Under the pieces are notes generated by a model. It was not told the DNA's origin. It ran no database searches and saw only the letters and a program-made list of their open reading frames with translations. From NCBI GenBank assembly GCA_013335175.1, contig JAAXWC010000008.1:1-63076 (forward strand): a stretch of DNA of 63,076 nucleotides, given 5' to 3'. This DNA comes from Candidatus Roizmanbacteria bacterium (GTDB lineage: Bacteria > Patescibacteriota > Microgenomatia > UBA1406 > GWC2-37-13). A program made the translations under genes and the position numbers. This document shows, one piece after another, positions 1-6,646 of the stretch (the stretch's first letter is position 1; each line of letters starts with the position of its first letter).

Positions 1-208
1 GGAAGTAATAAATCTTATTATGGAAATTCGTAACTGCAAAATAACAAATAAAGAGTTCTTCTGCAATCATGCATATCATAATTTTAAAATGAATTAAAGT
101 TCCTTGAATTTTCTATTTAGATCGTCCTAACATTCCCTTACACCTTAAAGGTGTAAAAAGTCTCGAGTTCGTTATCGCCGAAACGTATCTTTTCAGCCGT
201 TTTTCGTG
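1..208. other. Left-edge intergenic stretch
   Basis: I see no credible gene on either strand here. The sequence is AT-rich and broken by stops. A perfect hairpin (arms TTACACC and GGTGTAA around TTAAA) lies at 138-156, but no T-run follows it on either strand, so it is not a convincing intrinsic terminator. The right end leads into the tRNA-Thr promoter. Confidence 0.5.
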
Positions 209-217
209 TGTTATAAT
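209..217 (+). promoter_or_regulatory. Extended -10 promoter of tRNA-Thr
   Basis: TGTTATAAT, a perfect TGnTATAAT extended -10 box, lies 51 bases upstream of the tRNA. No good -35 hexamer sits at 16-18 bases, which is usual for extended -10 promoters. Transcription should begin near 224 and run through the tRNA into the protein gene at 343. Confidence 0.65.
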
Positions 218-268
218 TTGTCATATCCTGACGTGTACTTCCTTACACTCTCAGGGTTTCACATTCTA

Positions 269-341
269 GCCGATATAGCTCAGCTGGTAGAGCAATGCTT
301 TCGTAAAGCAGAGGTCGTCGGTTCGATTCCGACTATCGGCT
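269..341 (+). tRNA. tRNA-Thr (anticodon CGU)
   Basis: The cloverleaf folds by eye: acceptor stem GCCGATA/TATCGGC, D-stem GCTC/GAGC, an anticodon stem with loop TTCGTAA (anticodon CGT, reads ACG), and a T-arm GTCGG-TTCGATT-CCGAC. The discriminator base is T at 341. CCA is not encoded (the next bases are CAT), so CCA must be added enzymatically. A protein start codon follows at 343, only one base after the discriminator. Confidence 0.95.
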
Positions 342-342
342 C

Positions 343-1053
343 ATGTCACGTTTACAAGAACATCAAAAAAAAGAATACACAAGAAAGCTCGTATTTTTTG
401 TGATCATCCTCGGATTGCTTATTGTATTTATGGTTACCGTTGGGTTAAAACTAGTAATTAGTTCTACCATATTTATTAGTAATTTAACCGCACCCAAGAA
501 CCAAACTACCCAGCAAACAAGTGATAATTTTTTTGGTACCCTTGAAATAAATTCCATTCCTCAGGCAACTAACAGCGCAAAATTTGTTATTTCTGGAACT
601 TCTACCAACTACGAAAAGCTTACTTTTTATGTGAATGACGAATCGGTAAAAGAACTCGATTCCGTTTCCAATGATTCATTTACGGAAACAATCGGAGATC
701 TGAAAAAAGGATCAAATGAAGTCTACGTAGTCGCAAATGCAAAGCAGGCAAAAGCAGAGAGAAAATCCAATATCTTTACCGTCGTTTACACGGACAGCAA
801 ACCGAAGCTTGAAATTTCTGAGCCGCAAGATAACAGCAAAACAGGCAATTCAGATCTTGCTGTTTCGGGTAAAACAGATAAAGAAATATTTATTCGGGTA
901 AACGATCAACCAGTTGTAGTGGATGCACAGGGAAATTTCAAAACCTCAGTGCGTTTAAAAGACGGCGACAATAAAATTGAAGTTGTTGCCCAGGATAATG
1001 CAGGCAACACAGAAACAAAAATTCTTACCGTAACTTACCATAAGGACGAATAA
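343..1053 (+). CDS. Membrane-anchored surface protein with bacterial Ig-like repeats
   Basis: This 236-residue protein has a short basic N-terminus (about residues 1-16), one hydrophobic anchor (about 17-45), then an extracellular part. The extracellular part holds two beta-sandwich-like repeats, the second around residues 155-233. Each ends in a motif of the type KxGDNKIEVVAQDNAGN, as in bacterial Ig-like and glucodextranase-B-like domains. It is probably a cell-envelope stalk or adhesion protein; no enzyme motif is visible. The ATG begins two bases after the tRNA-Thr discriminator, so there is no room for a ribosome-binding site outside the tRNA. tRNA 3' cleavage would leave a leaderless mRNA. 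The 3' end overlaps the convergent ligase gene by 29 bases. Confidence 0.8.
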   Translation: MSRLQEHQKKEYTRKLVFFVIILGLLIVFMVTVGLKLVISSTIFISNLTAPKNQTTQQTSDNFFGTLEINSIPQATNSAKFVISGTSTNYEKLTFYVNDESVKELDSVSNDSFTETIGDLKKGSNEVYVVANAKQAKAERKSNIFTVVYTDSKPKLEISEPQDNSKTGNSDLAVSGKTDKEIFIRVNDQPVVVDAQGNFKTSVRLKDGDNKIEVVAQDNAGNTETKILTVTYHKDE

Positions 1054-2203
1054 TAAGCTGCAGAAATAAAAATAGTACGAATGGGTGAAGAAGTATATTA
1101 TCGGTAACCGAAAGACAACTTAAAAAAATAACTGCTAAACTTGCAAAAAAGGAAGTTTTTGCGATTTCTCCTAACGAAACGATAAATAATAGAAATCCTA
1201 ATACACCTGTTGTAACGAGAATGGTGAGAAAACTTGAATGAAACGCACTTCCGGCATGAGAAACAATGTTGCTTGTCCCGATCTCATTTGCATATGGCTT
1301 ACTATCACGAACATGGTTATATCCAATCCCAATTAAGAAATGCTGGGAAAAAATCGCCAAACTTTCCTTATAATCTACAAAGCGAGATTGTATTGTGGAA
1401 ACACGAAATAAATTTACACCTTCCCCTGTAGGTTTAGGTACTATGAAAAGACCAATAATAAAAATGCCGATAACCAAGACGATAAACTTTATTTTTCGCA
1501 ATTTCACCAAATAGTAGAAACCCGCAATAAGAAACGCCACATAGGTACCACGCGAAAAAGTGAGTAAGATACCAGCGGATGAAAGAGCAATACCCGAATA
1601 CCGAATATATGAAGGCAAGGGAGATAGGAGGAGGTATCCGATAGCAAGCCCAAATACTGCTCCCAAGACAGATGGTTCCAAAAATACTCCAAATGCCCGG
1701 TTCAAGTGAATATCCCACCCTCCCGTAGACCATGCTTCTAAGTTTGGAAAGAATACATATTGAAGGAGCGAAATACCAATTGTTGCAAAAATAAAGCCCG
1801 TTATAGCAAGGGTATGGGTTTTCAAGAATTTCGGTTCTGTTTTTAGATGAAACCAAACATAAAAGGAAAGGAGCGTATAAAAAGTAATACGTACTACATA
1901 AAAGAATGCGACTGCGTTTGAGGAAAAAGGATAATAAAAAGAGGTCAGAAAAAAGGAAAAAAACATATATAAAAAGAGCGCGGGTACCGCTTTCAATTTA
2001 TACTTTAAAATAATACGAAGTGGTTTTAGTTTATGTTGTATAACGAGCAGTGCAAACAATACGCCAGCAACAATTTCATAATAGTAACCGTTTACTTCCT
2101 GTCCGGAAAAAGAAATTCTCCCGATCTGTCCGAGGGCAAGCATTCCAAAAAGTACCAAACATACAATACGAGAAACGATCTGAAGAAATACTGAAAATGT
2201 CAT
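1025..2203 (-). CDS. O-antigen ligase/polymerase-like membrane protein
   Basis: This 392-residue, very hydrophobic protein has roughly ten to twelve membrane segments. It carries the Wzy_C/WaaL family hallmarks: an SRG motif in TFSRGTYVAF (about residue 217) followed by a large extracytoplasmic loop containing GIGYNHVRD and SHAGSAFHSS. Members of this family polymerise or ligate undecaprenyl-linked polysaccharide at the outer face of the membrane. It is the last gene of a four-gene glycosyltransferase operon. Its start overlaps the preceding gene's stop by four bases (2200-2203), so the two are translationally coupled. Whether it acts as ligase or polymerase cannot be told from sequence. Confidence 0.8.
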   Translation of the reverse strand: MTFSVFLQIVSRIVCLVLFGMLALGQIGRISFSGQEVNGYYYEIVAGVLFALLVIQHKLKPLRIILKYKLKAVPALFLYMFFSFFLTSFYYPFSSNAVAFFYVVRITFYTLLSFYVWFHLKTEPKFLKTHTLAITGFIFATIGISLLQYVFFPNLEAWSTGGWDIHLNRAFGVFLEPSVLGAVFGLAIGYLLLSPLPSYIRYSGIALSSAGILLTFSRGTYVAFLIAGFYYLVKLRKIKFIVLVIGIFIIGLFIVPKPTGEGVNLFRVSTIQSRFVDYKESLAIFSQHFLIGIGYNHVRDSKPYANEIGTSNIVSHAGSAFHSSFLTILVTTGVLGFLLFIVSLGEIAKTSFFASLAVIFLSCLSVTDNILLHPFVLFLFLQLIIRPYGKLR

Positions 2204-2979
2204 ACCGACAATTTTCCAAAACGTATATATTGATAGAGCTTTGCACGGACAAGAAAGGAATGAAAACTCATCATAAATGAATAGGTAAAACCAGCCGGAC
2301 CGTCTAAAAATCCCCTATACACAACATACGTAAGAAAGAATTTAGCAACCGGGTATGCAATAATCGAAATAACTGAAGTTTGAACGTTTCGAGCAAAAAG
2401 CTCAGTAGCGCGTAGTGTGCTGTAAGCATTTATATCTTGCAAAAACTCAGCAATACCTGCATGAGAATAATGATTTATATATCCTGTTAGCCGTCCATGT
2501 CTTTCATCTGAAATAAATACTTCATGAACGGTACCATCCCAAGAACCTGTATCTTTTTTTACTAATCGCACAATTCCCCGGTTTCTTGCCTTTGCCGTTT
2601 CTCCATGACGGAGTTCTGTATGCCAGAAGAAATCGCGTCGTGGAATAGAATAGGAACTGTATTCTTCGAGTTTACTAGTTTGAAGTTCATCCCTCAGTTC
2701 CTCTGAGACCTCTTCATCTGCATCTATAAACAAAACCCAATCGGTTTCAACTAATCGAAGAGCATAATTTCGTTGCTGTGCAAAATTGTTATCTAAACTA
2801 TGGGTAACTATCTGTGCTCCCTCCCGTTTTGCGAGTTCAACCGTTTTATCGGTCGAATTATCATCGAGGACAATGATTTTATTGCAAAACTGCACCGACT
2901 GAACTGCACGCACAATATTATTTTCCTCATTTTTGGTTAGGATAACCGCAGTTAGTGTATTCGTTTTCATTTTAAACAT
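2200..2979 (-). CDS. Glycosyltransferase family 2 (WaaE/KdtX-like)
   Basis: This 259-residue protein has a classical GT-A fold N-terminus. It shows TAVILTKNEENNI (nucleotide-sugar binding), VLDDNSTDKT, and the metal-binding DxD-type motif in LFIDADEEV at about residues 85-93. The C-terminal third is amphipathic to hydrophobic, suggesting membrane association. The pattern matches the WaaE/KdtX-type beta-glycosyltransferases that build surface polysaccharides. It lies six bases downstream of the other GT2 gene and overlaps the ligase gene by four bases. The acceptor and donor sugars are unknown. A second in-frame ATG three codons in is an alternative start. Confidence 0.88.
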   Translation of the reverse strand: MFKMKTNTLTAVILTKNEENNIVRAVQSVQFCNKIIVLDDNSTDKTVELAKREGAQIVTHSLDNNFAQQRNYALRLVETDWVLFIDADEEVSEELRDELQTSKLEEYSSYSIPRRDFFWHTELRHGETAKARNRGIVRLVKKDTGSWDGTVHEVFISDERHGRLTGYINHYSHAGIAEFLQDINAYSTLRATELFARNVQTSVISIIAYPVAKFFLTYVVYRGFLDGPAGFTYSFMMSFHSFLVRAKLYQYIRFGKLSV

Positions 2980-2985
2980 ATTGTA

Positions 2986-3687
2986 CTATAGTTCCGACTT
3001 CGACCAATGGAGAGTTTTTGGCCACACGATCAATTCTCGAATTTTTTGTATTGGAGTTGCATATTTCCGAAAAAATAGTTTCCATGCCTTACGAAGTTGC
3101 TGTTTTTTGTACGGATTAAATTGAGAAACTTCAAAATGGGTATAGCAAACATCGGCATCAATTCCGATACGAAAACCATTCATTTTTGCTCTGATACTAT
3201 AATCCACATCTTCATAGTACATCCCGTATTGGGTATCCCACTCTCCGATTGCTTCGACAACATTCCGTTTCATAGCGACACATGAACCGGTTACATAGGT
3301 TACCTCTGAAAAACGTTTATTAGGTTTCTGAGTAAGCAATAGAGAACTTAGTTTCCATGTATCCAATGCGCCACCATAATAGGTTACTCCTTCTTGTTTC
3401 ATAGCAAATCCCCAAAGATCAAAATGAGCTAATGCTTGCAAAAACTCCTTTGCAGAGATTCCTTTCAAAGAAATATCGGGATTGCAAATAACGAATATAT
3501 CTGCACCAGACTGCATACCTTTTTGAACACCTTCGTTTACCCCTTGGGCATAGCCATGACCATTGTGGGAATTATCGATCCAGAAAATTGAGTAATCTGA
3601 GAACTTCATTTCCATTATTTCATTCTTAAGACGTTCTATTTCAGAAGCCTTTGTCTGATATAAGACGATTATAAAACTAATCTTCAT
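2986..3687 (-). CDS. Glycosyltransferase family 2, rhamnosyltransferase-like
   Basis: This protein has 233 residues when started at the ATG at 3687. That start makes an ATGA stop/start overlap (3684-3687) with the upstream GT4 gene, and the protein then begins MKISFIIVLYQT, the usual GT2 first strand. Other motifs are FWIDNSHNGHGYAQG, the donor/metal site CNPDISL (about residue 75), and YEDVDYSIRAKMNG, which resembles the ED-x-D-x2-R acceptor region of rhamnosyltransferases (RfbN/WbbL type). It probably adds one sugar to a lipid-linked surface polysaccharide. An in-frame extension 16 codons upstream is open but lies inside the upstream gene. Confidence 0.87.
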   Translation of the reverse strand: MKISFIIVLYQTKASEIERLKNEIMEMKFSDYSIFWIDNSHNGHGYAQGVNEGVQKGMQSGADIFVICNPDISLKGISAKEFLQALAHFDLWGFAMKQEGVTYYGGALDTWKLSSLLLTQKPNKRFSEVTYVTGSCVAMKRNVVEAIGEWDTQYGMYYEDVDYSIRAKMNGFRIGIDADVCYTHFEVSQFNPYKKQQLRKAWKLFFRKYATPIQKIRELIVWPKTLHWSKSEL

Positions 3688-4763
3688 ACTTCGGTTTGAA
3701 TTTTCTTTAATAGTTGAGTAGTAAAATGTGTCCATGTAAATTGCTTGCTGATTTTTCGTTGAGAACTACGCGGGGAATTATTCATTTTTTCAACTATCTC
3801 TCTGGTAGTTGAAACAATAGATAACTCTGGGAATTCGTGTTTAATTTCTGAATATAAAGGCAATTTGTTTACAATTACCGGGCATCCAAAAAATAGAGCT
3901 TCTCCTACCGGAAAACAAAACCCTTCTTCTCGGGACATGTTCAGAAACGCTTTCGCGTGTTTATACAAAAAGACAAGTTCTGCATCAGAAATAGTGTCTA
4001 AAAATATAAGTCTTTGTTCTGATTCTTTGAAATATTCGTTGGTACAAAGGTTTTGAAAATACTCAGATTCTTTTTTCCCAACAAGGACCAGTTTCGTTTT
4101 AGAAGTGGGATTTTTGCGAATGTAGTATGTAAAAATTTCAAGTATTCGTTCTATGTTTTTGATTGGTTTAATAACACCTACATACAAAAAAAACTCTGTT
4201 GAAGTAATTCCTGGAATATTTTTTTGTCGAACTCCTTTTAAATGATCATAACCTGCGTGAATAACCGTAATCTTTTTTGTAAGTTTTGTGGGAAAAGCTT
4301 TCTGATATTGCTTTTTTGCAGTTTCAGAAAGAGTAATCACCGTATTCGCTTGCTCAAGCGCTTGCTTTGTCTGTTCAGTGAGTCGATTTGAGTTTGTGTA
4401 GTACTCAGGTTTTGTAATAAAACCCGTATCATACATAAAGATAATTTTGTGTATTTTTGAGAATTCAAGCATCGGTGGCGAGTATCCGGAAAATCCAAGA
4501 AATACGTTGCATTTATCCCTCAATACATTGTAAGGGAGACCAACAGACCCGAATAAGCGCGCCTGCAAAAAACGTACACGACCAAGGAGAAAATTATCTA
4601 TTTCATCTCTACCAAACGTATACCAGTAAAAATTAGTTTTGTCGACATCTGATAGACTGCGCACGAAACTGTCTAAAATACGTTCTATACCATTTCTAAC
4701 CTTGCCATAGGGCACATATCTCCCACAATCTACCCCCACTCTCTTGTTTTGAAGATTATTCAT
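3684..4763 (-). CDS. Glycosyltransferase family 4 (GT-B)
   Basis: This 359-residue protein is a GT-B glycosyltransferase of family 4. Its N-terminal domain begins with RVGVDCGRYVPYGKVRNGIER. Its C-terminal domain has FLYVGVIKPIKNIERIL (about residues 200-216) and the E-x7-E donor-phosphate motif in EEGFCFPVGEALFFGCPVIV (about residues 290-310). It uses a retaining mechanism with a nucleotide-sugar donor, probably at the inner membrane face on an undecaprenyl-linked glycan. It is the first gene of the surface-polysaccharide operon running down to 1025. A small perfect palindrome lies 24 bases before its start. Confidence 0.88.
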   Translation of the reverse strand: MNNLQNKRVGVDCGRYVPYGKVRNGIERILDSFVRSLSDVDKTNFYWYTFGRDEIDNFLLGRVRFLQARLFGSVGLPYNVLRDKCNVFLGFSGYSPPMLEFSKIHKIIFMYDTGFITKPEYYTNSNRLTEQTKQALEQANTVITLSETAKKQYQKAFPTKLTKKITVIHAGYDHLKGVRQKNIPGITSTEFFLYVGVIKPIKNIERILEIFTYYIRKNPTSKTKLVLVGKKESEYFQNLCTNEYFKESEQRLIFLDTISDAELVFLYKHAKAFLNMSREEGFCFPVGEALFFGCPVIVNKLPLYSEIKHEFPELSIVSTTREIVEKMNNSPRSSQRKISKQFTWTHFTTQLLKKIQTEV

Positions 4764-4786
4764 ATAAAAAGATATTTAGTATTATG

Positions 4787-4801
4787 ATCGTAAATTACGA
4801 T
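4787..4801. repeat. Short palindrome upstream of the GT operon
   Basis: ATCGTAA-A-TTACGAT is a perfect inverted repeat with 7-base arms and one central base, centred about 30 bases upstream of the GT4 start. It could be an operator for the polysaccharide operon. Its size alone does not prove function. Confidence 0.4.
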
Positions 4802-4825
4802 TTTAACATTATACCTTTTTAACAC

Positions 4826-5875
4826 TTATATTTTGTCTGCATTCTTAGACTTTGAATATCTTAACTGCATATATTCTGCGACGAGGATTTGAATGCTCGC
4901 AGCAACAGGAATTGCAATAAGTGCTCCGACAAAACCCGCTAATACAGCACCAAATACCGCAGCGATACCAACAAACAAGGGAGAAAGTTCTACGGCTTTT
5001 GAATACACAAGGGGTAAAAGTACATTGTTTTCTATTTGCTGATATATAAGAAAAAATATAAGGACAATAAGTGCCGATGTGAACCCATTTGTAATAAACG
5101 TAATGAGGGTAACTAAAATAGTTGCTAACGGAGTACCTATCATCGGAACTAGATTCAATATTCCAACCATGATACCAAGTGTAATAGGTGATGGAGCTTT
5201 TACTAGTGCTAGCACAATGGCAATCGAAAACGAAGCTATTGCACTGGTAAATAAATTTCCGTTCACATACCCTGTAACCGTATTATATAGACGTTTTGCA
5301 ATCCGTTGTCGATATTCACGTTTACTTTCGTCTTGATATTTCCAAAATATATACACCCAATGAGGACTTTCCAAAACCATGAAAAATGTAAACATTAAAG
5401 TCGTAAAAAACGCTACTGCACCGGAAAAAAAACTTAATATAAAGCCTAAGACATAGCTGCTTGCAGTGGTGATACTTGCAAAAAACTTATCGAGATTATT
5501 TTGAGTAAGATCAAATTTTTTTATATACTCACCCAAAGGTGTGTTAGATTGCGTTAGATTGTTAATATACACGGGCATTTGCGTTGCCAAATGCTGCGTC
5601 TGATAGATTAAGGGGGGGATCAAAACAAATCCAATCAGAATAGTAAACGCAATAGCTACGATAAATACTATCAACACAGAAAGCGTATGACTATGTCCCG
5701 GAATAATTATTTTAGTCAGTACAACAGCAGGATTAAGAGCAAGTGCAAGGAAAAATGATATAAGTAACCAGACCAACGGATCTATCAAAATACGTGCTAA
5801 GTAAATAGTCCCGATAGAAATAAAGACTATTAATACGATTCGAAATATAGTTCTACTTTTTATCGTAATTTCCAT
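4826..5875 (-). CDS. AI-2E family transporter (PerM/YdiK-like permease)
   Basis: This 349-residue protein has about seven to eight membrane segments. A hydrophobic N-terminal pair (about residues 10-45) is followed by a soluble stretch, then the family's long C-terminal membrane block. That block contains LGIMVGILNLVPMIGTPLATI and a late IGALIAIPVAASIQ segment, typical of PerM/AI-2E exporters (PF01594). The family includes proposed AI-2 exporters and Na+/H+ antiporter-like members, so the substrate here is open. It lies five bases downstream of the HdeD-like gene and is probably co-transcribed with it. Confidence 0.85.
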   Translation of the reverse strand: MEITIKSRTIFRIVLIVFISIGTIYLARILIDPLVWLLISFFLALALNPAVVLTKIIIPGHSHTLSVLIVFIVAIAFTILIGFVLIPPLIYQTQHLATQMPVYINNLTQSNTPLGEYIKKFDLTQNNLDKFFASITTASSYVLGFILSFFSGAVAFFTTLMFTFFMVLESPHWVYIFWKYQDESKREYRQRIAKRLYNTVTGYVNGNLFTSAIASFSIAIVLALVKAPSPITLGIMVGILNLVPMIGTPLATILVTLITFITNGFTSALIVLIFFLIYQQIENNVLLPLVYSKAVELSPLFVGIAAVFGAVLAGFVGALIAIPVAASIQILVAEYMQLRYSKSKNADKI

Positions 5876-5880
5876 GAAGA

Positions 5881-6465
5881 TTATTTTTTGGAATATTGAT
5901 AGGTAAGTTTTCTACTCTCAAATACAGTCATAACCGTTGCGAAACCACTAGCGATAAGCTCAATGCCTATAAATAAACCTATTACCCAGAGCGAGGATGC
6001 TGGCCATTGGCGCCAGATAAGAATCCCAAGAAAAGTTGTTATCATACCGTATATAAAAGTCCAACCACGGCCAGGAAATTGCATTACTGCGGCCGTAACC
6101 ATTCTAAAAATACCTCCAACAAGAAGAATAAGCGAAAGAAGAAGGGTAAGTGTTCCAATACTGACAACCGGATTCGATATAATCAATACTCCAAAAATAA
6201 AACTGAGGCCTCCCGTAAACAAAAACAGGAAAAACGAACTCCATTTACCAGTGAAAAACGATGCAAAAACCTGAACAATCCCAGCAATCAGCAACAACCA
6301 CCCAAAAAATAGTATAGACGCAAATGAGATAAATACAACCGACCCAAGCGACAATATCCCTCCAATAATCAATATAATTCCCAAGGCAATGTATAACGCT
6401 TGATGATGATATATTTCATTTGCTTCTGCTTCCATTTCAGTTTCCCTATCTCCTGTGCGTACCAT
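5881..6465 (-). CDS. HdeD/DUF308 family membrane protein
   Basis: This 194-residue protein has six predicted membrane helices arranged as repeated pairs (LYIALGIILIIGGILSLG, ILFFGWLLLIAGIVQVFA, and so on). This is the pattern of the HdeD/DUF308 family, small membrane proteins linked in enterobacteria to acid stress. The biochemical role is unknown. The N-terminal 20 residues are acidic and soluble; an internal ATG at codon 11 (MEAEANE) is an alternative start. It is the first gene of a probable two-gene unit with the PerM-like gene. The 181 bases upstream hold the divergent lipase promoter. Confidence 0.8.
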   Translation of the reverse strand: MVRTGDRETEMEAEANEIYHHQALYIALGIILIIGGILSLGSVVFISFASILFFGWLLLIAGIVQVFASFFTGKWSSFFLFLFTGGLSFIFGVLIISNPVVSIGTLTLLLSLILLVGGIFRMVTAAVMQFPGRGWTFIYGMITTFLGILIWRQWPASSLWVIGLFIGIELIASGFATVMTVFESRKLTYQYSKK

Positions 6466-6609
6466 AAGTGTTTTAATAAATATTTAATTAGAGACTATTT
6501 TGGAACCACAGTTTATGATCTTTATGAGTTACAAGTAATGAGCATGTAAGAGTATTTTATATTTGCTCGAAATAGCTTCAATAAAGCCGATTTTGTAGCA
6601 TATAGTACA

Positions 6610-6638
6610 TTGTAAAATAGCAGACCTTCTTTTAAAAT
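6610..6638 (+). promoter_or_regulatory. Promoter of the lipase gene, leaderless type
   Basis: The -35 is TTGTAA (6610-6615), the spacer 17 bases, and the -10 TAAAAT (6633-6638). Only eight bases (6639-6646) separate the -10 from the ATG, so the predicted mRNA starts within about two bases of the start codon. Confidence 0.7.
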
Positions 6639-6646
6639 ACGCGCTA

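Noticed and set aside
138-156. Perfect hairpin TTACACC-TTAAA-GGTGTAA as a terminator
   Set aside because: No T-run follows the stem on either strand, and no gene end is visible beside it.
206-403. 65-codon open frame over the tRNA-Thr
   Set aside because: Its IAQLVEQ...VVGSIPTIG peptide is simply the tRNA read as protein, a well-known artefact.
3684-3687. Alternative genetic code with TGA as sense codon
   Set aside because: TGA ends intact genes at several tight junctions such as this ATGA overlap, so TGA is read as stop.
5963-6312. Two 100-codon frames antisense to the HdeD-like gene
   Set aside because: They are Pro/Lys/Arg-rich shadows of a hydrophobic gene with no start context or family features.
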